From Oscarella lobularis (Eukaryota; Porifera; Homoscleromorpha; Homosclerophorida; Oscarellidae): a stretch of 64,000 bases of DNA. The notes beneath the pieces are model-generated. The model saw only the letters and a program-made list of their open reading frames with translations. It did no database searches and was not told the DNA's origin. The stretch is from positions 2,221,733 through 2,285,732 of the forward strand of contig NC_089175.1 in NCBI RefSeq assembly GCF_947507565.1, written 5' to 3'. Position 1 is the stretch's first letter. The number at the start of each line of letters is the position of its first letter. The translations under genes were made by a program, and so were the position numbers. Shown piece after piece: positions 44,102 through 58,543 of this stretch.

Positions 44102-44746
44102 AATGAGAACGTACGTAGAAGCAATTAGCTTTTCGAATCTAGAAAAGAATACTAAATAGAAGAAGAACGGAATCTTGCCTTGGCGACTTTTCTTCCTTCG
44201 AATGTACAGAATAGAAGCTCGCTAAAAAGGCGTCTGACTCGTTTTAGCCGTTGGGTGTCGATTTAGGATCGGTGCCAGCTGGGACTTTTTTTCTTTCGGT
44301 GGGAATCTTTGGGTTTTCGCTTTCAGCGGATAGGAGTTATTAAAAATTTGCCTCTTCATCGTGAGTCACCGTCAAGTTTGTTGACCTTTTTTACCCTTTG
44401 CACTTAAAATGAGAAACCTTGTTGAGAGACCGCGTCTGCACAAAGCCAATTCCTTTCCGCGCGTCGTCCGTATATGCACGTGCTGAGTTTATATCAACGC
44501 TCAAAGTGGCATTTTTCGTATGAAAATTTGCGGTCGAGGCGGACAAAACGGCCCCGGTTTGCGTGCAAGCGAACCGCGACGTCCGTTTCACGGTGTTCTA
44601 AAACGAAAAGAGCAACGGCGTGGGCATAGTCGATCCAAGGTGGAAGAAGCCTAATTCGTTTAGGCAAAGGCACTCTTTGTCGGGAGTGGGGCGGCCGAAA
44701 TAGCACTTGTAATGTAATTTCCCCCTCCCTCGCTTGCGCTAACAAA

Positions 44747-44752
44747 TATAAG
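44747..44752 (+). promoter_or_regulatory. Putative TATA box of the ETS gene
   Basis: TATAAG about 95 bp upstream of the ATG at 44846. Spacing would put the transcription start near 44780. Confidence 0.35.
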
Positions 44753-44845
44753 AGCGAGACACCAAACCGGTTAGCCAGTGTTGGTTCGCTCTCCTCTGTG
44801 CAGCGAAAGCGTCGATTTAGCCCGTCTTTCCTTCGTCACGTGTCA

Positions 44846-47723
44846 ATGCGCGGATTTCCCGAGGACAGTCAACGTTTATCGAGCGCACAAAACAGCGCCA
44901 GCGGCTCTTACCCGCAACAGCAACAGCAGTTGGTACGAGAGACCGCGCGATTGGAGCTCTCCTTTCAAAACATCCCTCTCTAGGCCTCCTACTACGATCT
45001 CTACGCGCCGTATAACCCGTGCGCCGCCACCGTCGCACACGAAGCGTCGACGGCAAGTGCGTTGGCGACTCCTCACTACTCTGACTACGGTTGCGAGTAC
45101 GAATATCCAGCCTATCCGGCGTACGAAGCGCCTCCTATCAAAGGTATGTGGCTCTCATTGTTTTCCTTACACGCGAATAAGGGCGTGGTTCATCGGGGTC
45201 CCCAAGGTGCTCGATGGCCCCCCTTTCTCGTGACTTATTCATGAGATAGATTGATAGTCAGTTGGTGCGGTAGAATTTTCGGTGGCTTAGTCCGAATACG
45301 CGAGTGAATACGCGAGTGAATAGGCGATGAAGGAAATGAAAGTTTAGTAGGGCGCTGTCAGTGTGAGTACACTCACTGGCTAGATTATATTATGCGGCTT
45401 GCGGTTTCATAAAGTTTGGCTAAACTTCGACAGTTAGGACGTGCGTCGTTTAGAAATCGGTTAGTCGGCTTTTTGACTGCGATATGATGACCGAAAAAAA
45501 GATACGTAATGACCCAAGAACGCGCGTCGTTGTACGACTTCGCGCCCAGTCTTAACGCGTCCCCGCCCAAAGAGACGATAATTGAGCCGTAGAGTGGCTG
45601 CATGCACCCCAGACCCGTCGCCCCTGCGCTGCGGGCAAATTGAATGACGACAAAACGGGAAGCCGCTCAATCGCGAACCAGATTGACGCACGACGTGCGC
45701 GCGTGCCTGACCCCCACGCTTCAAAGCCCCGCCGAGCGTAGGAGAAAACCACGAATTAACTCCCGCACGAAATCGATCGCTTTTCTTTCGCGCGCGCGCT
45801 CGCGGGGGGAAATAGTGTGCGCGTGATTGACCGAAGCCCCATCGTAGTCGGTTTCCGGAAATGGGCCGGATCGTACCAGAGAGCCTCCGTAGCTAGGGAG
45901 CGATAGGGTTCATTACCCTACTTATTTGCTTAAAGTCGTCATTTCCTTCTACCCCAGTCGAACGAACGACCGACTGCCTCTGGGAGGGCACGCAATACAT
46001 GGACATGGACTTGGAGCCCCCAGCCGCGATCGCGCCCCTCGCCGTCGCCGAACCGAACCCCGAACAGGAGAGCATCATATCGTCGATCGTCAACGGAATG
46101 ATCACGGGTAGCGACATCGACGACGACGAGAGCAGCATCTTTCTTCCGATCGTCAAGCCCGAAGACGAATGCGAGGATTGCGGCGGCGTAAAGGTCGGCG
46201 GCGGCGCCAGCGACGACGACGCGCTACCGACGCCGCCGTACGAACACCAAGCGTTGGGTCAACAAAGCCCCGAGTCGACTATCGACGATATGGGACACGC
46301 CCAAGGTAAAACGACACGCCGTCGAGCCCACACGCACACGCGCTCGTCCGGCCGGCGTTCAGTCATCGAGTGACTGGCCGATTTGCCGCCGATTTTCCCC
46401 TTTGCGCGCAAAAACGTGTTTTCTTCGCGCCACACCCTTTTTTCTCCCTGTGATGGAACGCACGCGCGCGCCGGCGATTCGCTAGCCAAATCGGTCAGTC
46501 GCCGACGGGGCTCTCGTTTGTAACGCGATATCCCACAAGTATTTTGTATCTAAACACGCGCTGACCTGTCGGATCGCTTCCGCGATTAGCATACGCATGC
46601 AATTGCCTCTTTCCTCGTTCCATCCTCGTTCCATCGGGGGCCCCAGAGAATCAATAATTCAATAATCTCACCCACGCACATTCACAGTCTAAACATAGAA
46701 CAAAAGTGTAATCGAGTTTCTAACTCTTATTCGTCTTCCCCCCTCCTCAGTCGATCTCGGTCTCCATTCGGCCGCCCACCTGAGCGAGTTTCTTCGCCAC
46801 GGTCAAGACTCCGTTCACACGCTCATGAGTCATACGGGAATGCCGCACAGTCCACCGGCAACGCCTCATTCGCCCGTCGGAACGACGACGCGGGACACGC
46901 CTACCGCTGCGACGAGCGTCGCTTCACCGTATCTCATGCCGCCGCCCGCGTACGCGTCGTCGCTCGCCAGCTCCGTCGCCGATACCGGTTCGTATACATG
47001 GGATATGATGTTTGATGTTTTATACGTTTTTCCGGGTTTCTTATTAATAGGAAGCCGCAGTCCTACCGCCGTCGCAGTCGCCGCGTCGGCTGGCGGTGGA
47101 TCGTTTCTGGCTTCTCCTTCGCCTTCCGGGAATCCGTTCGAAGTCAAGTTTCCGAAAAGTAAAGCTATGACGTCAGTAGTTTGCGGCCACAAGGCATGCA
47201 TTTGAACGAGTTTTTTGGGTGTTCATGGCGCGCATACCTAGGCTTAGTGGAACCGGTTGCATGCTTTGCTTATTTGCTTGCGGAACAATAACAGGTCAAG
47301 GTGGCCCCAAGATAGTTCTTAGTTTCTAAGGTTTTACCACCTTTAGATAAAGCGCTGTATTTTTAGTTACCCCGTCTTATGAATCTTTTTACTATAGAAA
47401 CTGGAACTCCTCTCTTGTGGCAATTCCTTCTCAATCTCCTCGAATCGGACCAGGGCACGGGCATCATATCGTGGATCAATCGGACTTCGCTCGAGTTCAA
47501 AATCACCGAACCCACGGAGGTAGCGAAGCGATGGGGAAAGATCAAGAATCGGCCGGCGATGAATTATGAGAAGTTGAGTCGTTCCCTTCGCGGCTACTAC
47601 TTGAAGGGAATAATGGAAAAGGTCGTCGGCGAGCAATACGCCTATCGATTTAAGTGCCATCCCGATGTGCTCTGCATGGCTCTTGGGGCTCGCGACGCCT
47701 CCACGGGCCAACCCTTGATTTGA
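44846..47723 (+). CDS. ETS-domain transcription factor, PEA3-like
   Basis: Six exons: 44846-44932, 44984-45143, 45958-46305, 46751-46987, 47051-47158 and 47398-47723. The joined frame is 1266 nt (421 residues). The N-terminal part is a Tyr/Pro- and Asp/Glu-rich activation region (DLEPPAAIAP; an acidic DDDESS block; LPTPPYEHQ). The ETS domain fills the last ~95 residues: TPLLWQFLLNLLES, SLEFKITEPTEVAKRWGK, KNRPAMNYEKLSRSLRGYY and GEQYAYRFKCHPDVLCMAL. The tail after the domain is closest to PEA3 (ETV1/4/5) proteins in my reading. No pointed/SAM domain is seen. The recognition helix has Gly where nearly all ETS proteins have the first Tyr of LRYYY. A Ser/Pro-rich middle suggests MAP-kinase control. 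Confidence 0.85.
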
Positions 47724-48578
47724 GCCAAATCTATTATATTCCATTCTCGCTGTTGCCGTACCGTGCAAAGATGCCTCTGCTAATGACGTTAGCTGCAGCC
47801 CTTATATATGATCTTTTCTGTTTTATCACTAGTAGTACGAGTAGTAGATCTGTTTGTCTGGGGTTTTATGTTAGCGTATGGTGGCTGTAGCGTGTAGATA
47901 GGTTTTAGTTCACCTGTGCGTACTTTTCTTATTGAGCTTTTAGCAGATATTTCTTTTCTGCATTTTTTTGGTCATTGGTTCGATTATTTGTTATGAGGGA
48001 CGCTCGTGCTGAAGAGCCGACATGAGTTTTTAGTCGAAATTTTACTTGCAGATCTATATCGTAAAATGTACAGATTACGAATAAAAAATACGCAAGCTGA
48101 TATCTATCGCCACGTGATATACAGTAATGACATCATCCCGATGACGTCGATGACGTAACGCTTTGACCTCTCGTTTGAATCGTTCGAACGAAACGATTAG
48201 CGCGCGGGCGAGACTTGCTTTCGGTTCGAATAACGGGAAAGTGCGCGAGAAATCGGATTTAAAACGCTTAGGCGACGACAAATCGGATATCCAAGGGTCA
48301 ACCCGATCTCTCTACGCCCAACGAACGTACGAACGGACGAATCGGAGCCCGAAACGCCGCGCACGGCCCGCTACGACATCGAAATCGTCTCGTTGGCTCG
48401 CGAGCCAAGCAGATTGTAACAAGGAATACTTCCGGTCAGTTCGTAGCGCTGGATTTTGCTACTATGGTAGTTCGGTCACGAAGAGGGCGTGTAACAACGC
48501 TGCGATAGTACACGTATGTTGCTTGGATGTAGTTCTCGCTGTCAGACCCCGTTTCAGTAGACGCGAGGATAGCTTCGA
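47724..48578. other. Spacer between ETS and DYRK1 genes
   Basis: 3' UTR of the ETS gene and 5' UTR of DYRK1. A pyrimidine-rich CCGTTTCAG acceptor at about 48556 suggests a spliced leader exon for DYRK1. The long open frame at 48163-48726 overlaps the DYRK1 start in another frame and is not called. Confidence 0.4.
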
Positions 48579-51432
<2,854 letters not shown>

Positions 51433-51902
51433 AAAAAATTTGATTGGGTGATTGTCACGTGGCTGGTGCGGGGTTAGAGTTTTTGATTGTATGTGCATAA
51501 ACGTGAAGGGTTTAGTTTCTTATTTGTAAATATAATGTACAGTTATTGGGTTCCGTGCAACTGTTTCGTTGTGCGATCGCTCGCGTGGGGGGGGGGGGGG
51601 GGGGGGGGGGGGGGAGGAGAATTCAGATGCTTTGTGCATTTATTTTAATTCGTTTGATTAATTAAGGTGGGTAGACAGGTCTCTCCGTACGTAGACGGCG
51701 TAAGTGAAGCGGGCTGCTCAGTAATTTGAATGCAAGAACCATTTATCTATTCACTAGCGCTCGACGAAAAAAAAAGCAGCAGAAGCAAAAACAGACAACA
51801 TACACGTAAGAGGTTCAATTTGAGATCGCACCGCATTTGGCTAAGAAACCTTTACTTACTTAAGAACGGATGAATACAGCTCAGAGCCTCGTACCTTGTT
51901 TC
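51433..51902. other. Spacer with a 28-G run
   Basis: 3' flank of DYRK1. A run of 28 uninterrupted G lies at 51587-51614. From about 51690 the sequence belongs to the galectin duplication (downstream flank shared with 53820-54000 and 62850-63030). Confidence 0.7.
51587..51614 (+). repeat. Run of 28 G
   Basis: Longest homopolymer in the window, 155 bp after the DYRK1 stop. Confidence 0.95.
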
Positions 51903-52340
51903 TCAGTGCACTCGAAGACTTTCGGCACAGATGGCTTGATTGTCTGGGTTGTAGACATTAGCGACTTGAAATATCTTCAGTTCGTCTACTCCCACGATAT
52001 TGGGAAAGTGAGCGACGACCTGATCATTGATTGACACGGCGAAATAGGTGCTCGAGATCGAAGCGGACATCGTGAAAGACGAGCCAGGACTTCCGAAGTT
52101 GTCTGGAAATGGAATTCTCGTCTCGTTGCCCCAGTTGCCGTTCACCATGTGATTGAGAACGATTACTGACGGCTGTGGATGGTGCCAGCGCGGATTGACG
52201 AGAAGAGGAATGTTGGTATCGTTGGTTATGTAATAATAACCAAAAGACTTCGGGCCTGACTGCACCGTTCCTTGGAGGGTGACAGCGCTTTGCAGAGACA
52301 GCAGAGTGTTGATCGCAAATGGCAGAGTGAAGCAACCCAT
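51903..52340 (-). CDS. Galectin, copy A1
   Basis: A single-exon 145-residue protein starting MGCFTLPFAINTLLSL; the open frame extends further upstream, but this Met gives normal galectin length and is shared by all copies. Galectin carbohydrate-recognition motifs are in order: VNPRW (for HFNPRF), VIVLN, NWGNETR (for WGxExR), then FTMSASISSTYFAVSINDQ. The His of HxNPR is Leu-Val here; Asn, Arg, Trp, Glu and Arg of the sugar pocket are kept. No signal peptide, as usual for galectins. The loop after NPRW reads HHPQPS, unlike the other copies. Likely binds beta-galactosides outside the cell. Confidence 0.82.
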   Translation of the reverse strand: MGCFTLPFAINTLLSLQSAVTLQGTVQSGPKSFGYYYITNDTNIPLLVNPRWHHPQPSVIVLNHMVNGNWGNETRIPFPDNFGSPGSSFTMSASISSTYFAVSINDQVVAHFPNIVGVDELKIFQVANVYNPDNQAICAESLRVH

Positions 52341-53032
52341 GACGCGAGTCTTGTTCGAACCTGAGAGGGGCAAGGTAACGAATGAGAACAAAAGCGTCTG
52401 CTTCTTCAGATGACCCCGAGGTGCAAAGGCAACATAGTCTGATGCGTTTAATTCTGTCGCGCGTCTAGCGCGTAATCAAGTCACTTTTGAGAAGATAACA
52501 GTGAGCGGAGTCAGCAAGAGATTTCGTGCAATGAAGTTCCTCAACTGGAGAGAGCATTCTTGGGTAGAGGATACACCCAATGCACTTGCGGTAAAGAGAG
52601 TTTTCCTTCTATTTGAGATTTTGTTGTAGCGCCGGTTTGCTAGGCATCTTGTGAGAGACGCCAGGGCAGATGTTGTTATTGTTGGAAGCCCATGCAGCGC
52701 TACTTGTGAGTGGTTTCCCTGTATCTACCGGATAGGATATATACCGAGTACTATTTTTGTCATATGAGCTGCACGATTTTTTTGCTTAATTACTTAGATT
52801 TTTTGAGCAGCTGGCGGACCTCTTTCATCTTCCCCTGTCAGAGGTGAGTGAAAAGTAATAAATTGTGAATTGAATTGGTAAACAAAGGGTGCAGGAATTC
52901 ATTCAGACACTCAGCACAAAGAAAGACAAAGTAGAGACACACGAAAGAGTCTTTGAATTACGTCACTCTTTGCAAATCTAAAACGATATTCACTCGCACG
53001 AAAAGTCACTGTGATCCGTGTACCGTTTTGCT

Positions 53033-53434
53033 TTAGCGCACTTTGAAGGAGTGACAGATATTCGGATGATCTCCTCCTATGTCATTTAAGATGACCAATT
53101 CGTGCGTATCACCTGGTTTCACGGTGTAGGAATACGTCGAGAATAAGAGTGATCTGAAATTCGTTGTCTAAGAGTGAACTGAAATCGTGAAAGGCGAGCG
53201 AGGTTCTCCGAATCTAGGAGGAAAAGAAGCAACCTTTAGCTTTTGAAGGGTGCCGTTCACTATGCGACTAAGGTATATGAGCTTTTCCTTTCCCCCGCAC
53301 CAGATGTTCATAATAAGAGGATGATCGGCACTATCCGCGATCAAAATGAAAAGAAATCCAGCCGAATTCGACGTAAACGTTCCGCTGAGAATGACGGTGT
53401 TGTTCAGGGAGAGCGACGTCTGAATCATCATCAA
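53033..53434 (-). pseudogene. Remnant of a second galectin type, copy B1
   Basis: The first part reads a galectin-like fold (LSLNNTVILSGTFTSNSAG, GFLFILIADSADHPLIMNIW, RFGEPRSPFTISV) but lacks the NPR and WGxExR sugar-binding residues. The frame is stopped by TAG and then continues in frame with YSYTVKPGDTHELVILND to a stop at 53033. The same stop occurs in copy B2, so the break is older than the duplication. Possibly two short functional pieces, but decay is simpler. Confidence 0.55.
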
Positions 53435-54026
53435 TGGGACAAGCCAGTATGCAGCCGCAGAAGAAAAAACGGGTCGGGAATGAGCAAGATCAAGATTGCG
53501 AGTTTTTCTTTTTATCTGTGCCCCGAGTCACCTGCTCAGTCAGCTGGTGCGTCACCCGTTTCGCGTTTAATTAAAGCCAGAGCGCGTCGGTGATGTGAGT
53601 TTTGCTGCTAATTTTTTTTCCTAGTCGTTACTGATATATCTGGGTGACTTCTCACCTCTCCAGACTCCGTCAGGCTGGCCTAACGCACAGAAAGGTGAGT
53701 GTAATCGTCTCTGCGTCCGTAGGTCTAGTTTTCTTCGTTCTAAATAACGAGGCTGATCGCGTTGTTTTAATTAAAGTTGCGTATTAGGAAGTGAAGGGTT
53801 ACCCCTCTATTCCTCACCGACAGCGTAAGTGAAGCGGGCTGCTCAGTAATTTGAATGCAAGAACCATTTCTCTATTCACTAGCGCGCGACGAAAAAAAGC
53901 AGCAGAAGCAAAAAACAGACAACATACACGCAAGAGGTTCAATTGAGATCGCACCGCCTTTGGCTAAGAAACCTTTACTTTACTTAGGAACGGACGCATT
54001 TATCTCAGAGCCTCGTACCTTGTTTC

Positions 54027-54473
54027 TCACTTCACTTGAAGACTTTCGGCACAGATGGCTTGATTGTCTGGGGAGTTGACATTAGCGACTTGAAATATCT
54101 TCAGTTCGTCTGCTCCCGCGTCATTGGGAAAGTGAGCGACGACCTGATCATTGATTGACACGGCGAAAGTGGTGCTCGAGATCGAAGCGGACATCGTGAA
54201 AGACGAGCCAGGACTTCCGAAGTTGTCTGGAAATGGAATTCTCGTCTCGTTGCCCCATTTGCCGTTCACCATGTGATTGAGAACGATTACGTCGCTGTCT
54301 ACATACTTATAGGCCTTCCAGCGCGGATTGACGACAAGAGGAATGTTGGTATCGTTGGTCATGTAATAATAGCCAAAAGACTTCGGTTCTGACTGCACCG
54401 TTCCGCGAAGGATGACAGCGCTTTGCAGAGACAGCAGAGTGTTGATCGCCAATGGCAGAGTAAAGCAACCCAT
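54027..54473 (-). CDS. Galectin, copy A2
   Basis: A single-exon 148-residue protein from MGCFTLPLAINTLLSL. Sugar-pocket residues are kept (VNPRW, VIVLN, KWGNETR). The loop after NPRW is longer than in A1 and reads KAYKYVDSD. A second variable site follows SISST (Thr here, Tyr in A1, Asp in A4), and a third lies after HFPN (DAGADE). It is otherwise nearly identical to A4. Its upstream flank shares several hundred bp with A4. Confidence 0.85.
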   Translation of the reverse strand: MGCFTLPLAINTLLSLQSAVILRGTVQSEPKSFGYYYMTNDTNIPLVVNPRWKAYKYVDSDVIVLNHMVNGKWGNETRIPFPDNFGSPGSSFTMSASISSTTFAVSINDQVVAHFPNDAGADELKIFQVANVNSPDNQAICAESLQVK

Positions 54474-54629
54474 GACGCGAATCTTCTTGGAGCTGAGAGG
54501 AGCAAGTTGAGCTGAGAAGGGTAACGAATGAACACAAGCCTCGAATTCTCGTTTATATCTCCACCAGGCAATTAACGGTGCGAGATTCTCGCTTTGATTT
54601 CCAGGTGAGCAGCTGTGAGTCACCAGCAA

Positions 54630-55299
54630 GAAATTTTCAGGCGGTGTGAAGTTTCTCTACTGGAGGGAGCATTCTGTGGTAGGTATTCGCAGCAAAGAGA
54701 GTTTCTCTATTTGTGGAGGTTTTGTCGGAGTGCCGTTCTGCTAGTCATCTTGTAAGAGGCGTCGCATCGCGTCGCGGCTAGGAGCGTTTTCGGTCTGCTA
54801 GACATCCTGCGGGATGCGTCAAGAAGGCATTATTGAGCAGCTGTGAGTCATCAGCAAGAAATTTTCATGCAGTGCGAGGTTTCTCTACCGGAGAGAGCAT
54901 TCTGTGGCAGGCATTCGTAGTAAAGAGAGTTTCTCTAGCTGTGGAGGTTTTGTCGTAGCGCCGGTCTGCTAGTCATCTTGGCGTGGTTAGGGGCGTTAAT
55001 TGTAAGTTGAAAGGAAAAAGAAAAATATTCTAGGGTTAGTCAGCTGGTGCGTCACCTTTCCTTCATTTGAGCCGGATGGCTGATTTTCACTCCTATTTTT
55101 TGTTAGCAAAACGTGCTGAAAATAAATGTTCACCCTCCAACCACTGTCGAGCTAAGTGGATTTTAATTAATGTAATTAACGTGAAGATCGTACTAGAATT
55201 TTCTCTGCTGTTACGATGCTCTAGGCACATCATTCACTCCATGCACGCGGTCCGTGGGTGGACCGTTGTGGACACATAAAGGAGGATCTTCCCACTGAT
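54630..55299. repeat. Duplicated galectin upstream flank
   Basis: 54640-54990 contains two related blocks (GAGCAGCTGTGAGTCA, then GAAATTTTCATGC, then AGAGAGCATTCT) in tandem. The same pair is found at 63620-63990. No gene seen to 55300. Confidence 0.7.
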
Positions 55300-56170
55300 G
55301 CATGTCGAACGACTGGGAGAAATGCGTGCGTTCTCGTTGGCGATATACGGTTGAGAACTTTGTCCGGAATTAATTAATAGAGACCTCGTCAGTCCTAGCG
55401 ATTTAGAGGATGTGCACGCTTTACCTGTACGGATTACGCTAAGAAAATCGACTTGTCCACCAAAGGTCCTGGCTCTCTTCTCGAGTTCTGTTCTGCACTC
55501 GAAAGGTGCCGCTACGCTCACCTGTCAAGCCATTTGCGCCACGGGATGGAGCGACCAAGTAAGAGTGGAAGACTCGATCACATCGCTCGGATGAGAAAGT
55601 TAATTCAGCGGCAAGTTGAAGATGTCCATGCAATGTGGTGAAAGTGTCGATGTACAGTACTTTCTTCCTACGTACAAAGAAAACTTAGAAGCGATTAGAA
55701 ATAGGGTTGAGTCTGTCTTGACAAAGTTTCTTTGTGGGCAAGGAGAGAAAGAAGTTGGAGCTTATTCCAGTAGTGTCAGTAAGTTCAGACGATGTCGATA
55801 ATGAAGAACCGTACCCTGGAGGGCATATCGAAGAGTGTTCTCCATAGGCATAGGCAAGAAAACGGCCGTGGATTTGGTATTTCCAAGAGGGAAAGAAGAC
55901 ACTTTCAGACACGCGTAGGAGAGGCTTTACTAAGACATCTGAACAGTTGCTGTGTCTTCCAGAGTGACCACAAAATACTGTTATCTTACTACGGATTTAG
56001 CTGCATTGTGAAGCTCGTACTACCAAGAGATACTGCTCTGCAACTCATGACCAAAGCACTGTTTACAAGCGATTTATATAGACTTTTTGGAGAGACTTGC
56101 ATGCTAGATGGGACCCGTGAAGCTAAAGTTTGGAAATCTACCACCAATTGCTCATGGAATCTACAGTAAA
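55300..56170 (+). pseudogene. Possible CARD-domain gene remnant
   Basis: Around 55435-55640 one frame reads KIDLSTKGPGSLLEFCSALE followed by RCRYAHLSSHL, a good match to the last helices of a CARD (KGP-x-FCxALExxxYxHL). Just upstream, another frame reads SPSDLEDVHAL, which fits earlier CARD helices; the two are not in one frame and no intron of sensible size links them. Further downstream, open frames to 56169 have no family signal. It is most likely a decayed gene for an apoptosis or immunity protein, or real with an assembly indel. Confidence 0.35.
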
Positions 56171-56225
56171 CTTCATGCAATACCGTCAATTTTAAAATTG
56201 ATTTTATTTCTGTTTTTTTTTTTAT

Positions 56226-56540
56226 GTGCAGGAGACATCTACAACAAAAACGAGTGTCCTGTCACTCTATTTGAATCATCATTGGCACAATGAGACAATC
56301 CGTGTCGTGGAGTATATGCAGACGAGACGGATGGAATGGAGCAAGATCGCGAGGCTTTCTTTTCATCTGTGCCCGGAGCTCAGTCAGCTGGTGCGTCATC
56401 CGGTGATGTGGGCAGGCTGGTCCAACGCACAGAAAGGTGAAAATTCACTTTGCATACATTCAAACACGCATTGTGCCTCTGCGTCCGTAGGTCTAGTTTT
56501 CTTCCTTCTAAATAACGAGGCGGATCGCGTTGTTTTAATT
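56226..56540. repeat. Fragment of the duplicated galectin region (5' part of type B and its flank)
   Basis: ATCATTGGCACAATGAGACA and the following AAGATCGCGAG and CAGTCAGCTGGTGCGTCA match 58935-59090 and 53430-53570. The part after CGTCCGTAGGTCTAGTTTTC matches 53715-53790 and 62730-62800. It is a third, truncated type B copy. Confidence 0.7.
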
Positions 56541-57320
56541 TCCTTCATTTGAGCCGGATTGGTTTGCGGCTGATTACTCCTATCTTGTTTGTCAGCGAAA
56601 CGTGATGAAAATAAGTTTTCACCTTCCAATAACTGTCGAGTTAGTTAGTGTATTTTTCGCCTAGCATGTCCCGGATTGTAAGTGGAATCACGCGTCTTTC
56701 TTCGCCTCTGCCGTCCTTCGTGCAAGCTGAACAGCTACGCATTTTGACCAAGCCGGGTCCAGCAAACGTTTCGAGCCGACTTCACACTTGGCGAGAAGTA
56801 GGGACCCCCGAAACCCGCGTTGAAAAAGGCGACGATCGAGCGATGCGTAAGCAAATAGACGTATCACGGACATCGGATTAACTCTTCAGGGTCTTGCATA
56901 GAGCCGCGGGTTGCAAGCTAATTTGACAACGGCAAGAACCATTTATCTATTCACTCGCACTCGACGAAAAAAAACAACACAGCAGAAAAAAAAACAGACA
57001 GCAGACATGCAAGAGGTCCAATTGAGGTCGCGGTTTTTACAGCGGAGCCAATGGTCAAGGCATACGAGAGCGTCGCATTGAGAATTGGCATCTGTCATTT
57101 TTTCATTTTTGCAATACTCCGAGTCGGTGACTCTGAGTCCGGAACAGGTGCGCCATACATAAACCGATTCTAATAACTGGTATGCATGTGCCAATTTTTG
57201 CTCTTGGTGTGCAGCTACCTGCACCCCTAGCTGAGTTCCTTACAAAATACTCATAGGGATTATGGCCCGGGGACTCGGAATTTACGTGTACCTCCAAGGC
57301 CTTTTAGAACTTAATTCGCT
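56541..57320. other. Spacer in the galectin array
   Basis: Includes the downstream flank shared by the galectin copies (about 56930-57010). No gene supported. Confidence 0.4.
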
Positions 57321-57875
57321 CTACTTACGGTCGGAAATCCGAGTCACTGAATTGTAAAGTGCAAACGTGGCTCCTTTACGCTGCCCCAAGAGTGCTTTNN
57401 NNNNNNNNNNNNNNNNNNNNNNNNNNNNNNNNNNNNNNNNNNNNNNNNNNNNNNNNNNNNNNNNNNNNNNNNNNNNNNNNNNNNNNNNNNNNNNNNNNNN
57501 NNNNNNNNNNNNNNNNNNNNNNNNNNNNNNNNNNNNNNNNNNNNNNNNNNNNNNNNNNNNNNNNNNNNNNNNNNNNNNNNNNNNNNNNNNNNNNNNNNGG
57601 TGCTCGAGATCGAAGCGGACATCGTGAAAGACGATCCAGTACTTCCGAAGTTGGCTGGAAATGGAATTCTCGTCTCGTTGCCCCAGTTGCCGTTCACAGA
57701 GAACGATGACGTTTCCCTGGAACCAGCGCGGATTGACGTGAAGAGGAATGTTGGCACTGTTGGTGAAGTAGTTATAGGAAAAGCCTTGCGGGTTTGGGAG
57801 CACCGTTCCTTCAAGGATGACAGCGCTTTGGAGAGACAGCGCGTTGATCGCCAGTGGCAGAGTGAAGCAACCCAT
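57321..57875 (-). pseudogene. Broken galectin, copy A3, containing an assembly gap
   Basis: It starts MGCFTLPLAINALSLQSAV and keeps VNPRW, but a small deletion after VIVL shifts the frame before the WGNETR block, which is intact in another frame. 57399-57598 is a run of 200 N, so the C-terminal part is unknown. The loop after NPRW is the shortest (FQGN). Confidence 0.7.
57399..57598. other. Assembly gap, 200 N
   Basis: Exactly 200 N, probably a gap of nominal size. It falls in duplicated sequence, which suggests an unresolved repeat. Confidence 0.98.
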
Positions 57876-58543
57876 GACGCGAGTCTTGTTCGAACCTGAG
57901 AGGGGCGAGGTAACGAATGAGAACAAAAGCGTCTGCTTCTTCAGATGACCGCGAGGTGCAAAGGCAACATAGTCTGATGCGTTTAAGTCTGTCGCGTGTC
58001 TAGCGCGTAATCAAGTCACTTTTGAGAAGATAACAGTGAGCGGAGTCAGCAAGAGATTTCGTGCAATGAAGTTCCTCAACTGGAGAGAGTAGAGGATACA
58101 CCCAATGCACTCGCGGTAAAGAGAGTTTTCCTTCTGTTTGAGGTTTTGTTGTAGCGCCGGTTTGTTAGGCATCTTGTGAGAGACGCCAGGGTTTGTTATT
58201 GTTGGAAGCTCATGCGGCGCTACTTAGGGTTACTAGTAGTCTTTGGTGAGTGGTTTCCCTATATATACCGGATAGGATATATACCGAGTACTATTTTTGT
58301 CATATGAGCTGCACGAATTTTTCTGCTTAATTGAGCAGCTGGCGGTGGTCGCTTGGCCTCTTTCATCTACCCCTGTCAGAGGTGAGTGAAAAGTAATAAA
58401 TTGTGAATTGAATTGGTAAACAAAGGGTGCAGGAATTCATTCAGACACTCAGCACAAAGAAAGACAAAGTAGAGACACACGAAAGAGTCTTTGAATTACG
58501 TCACTCGCACGAAAAATCACTGTGATCCGTGTACCGTTTTGCT

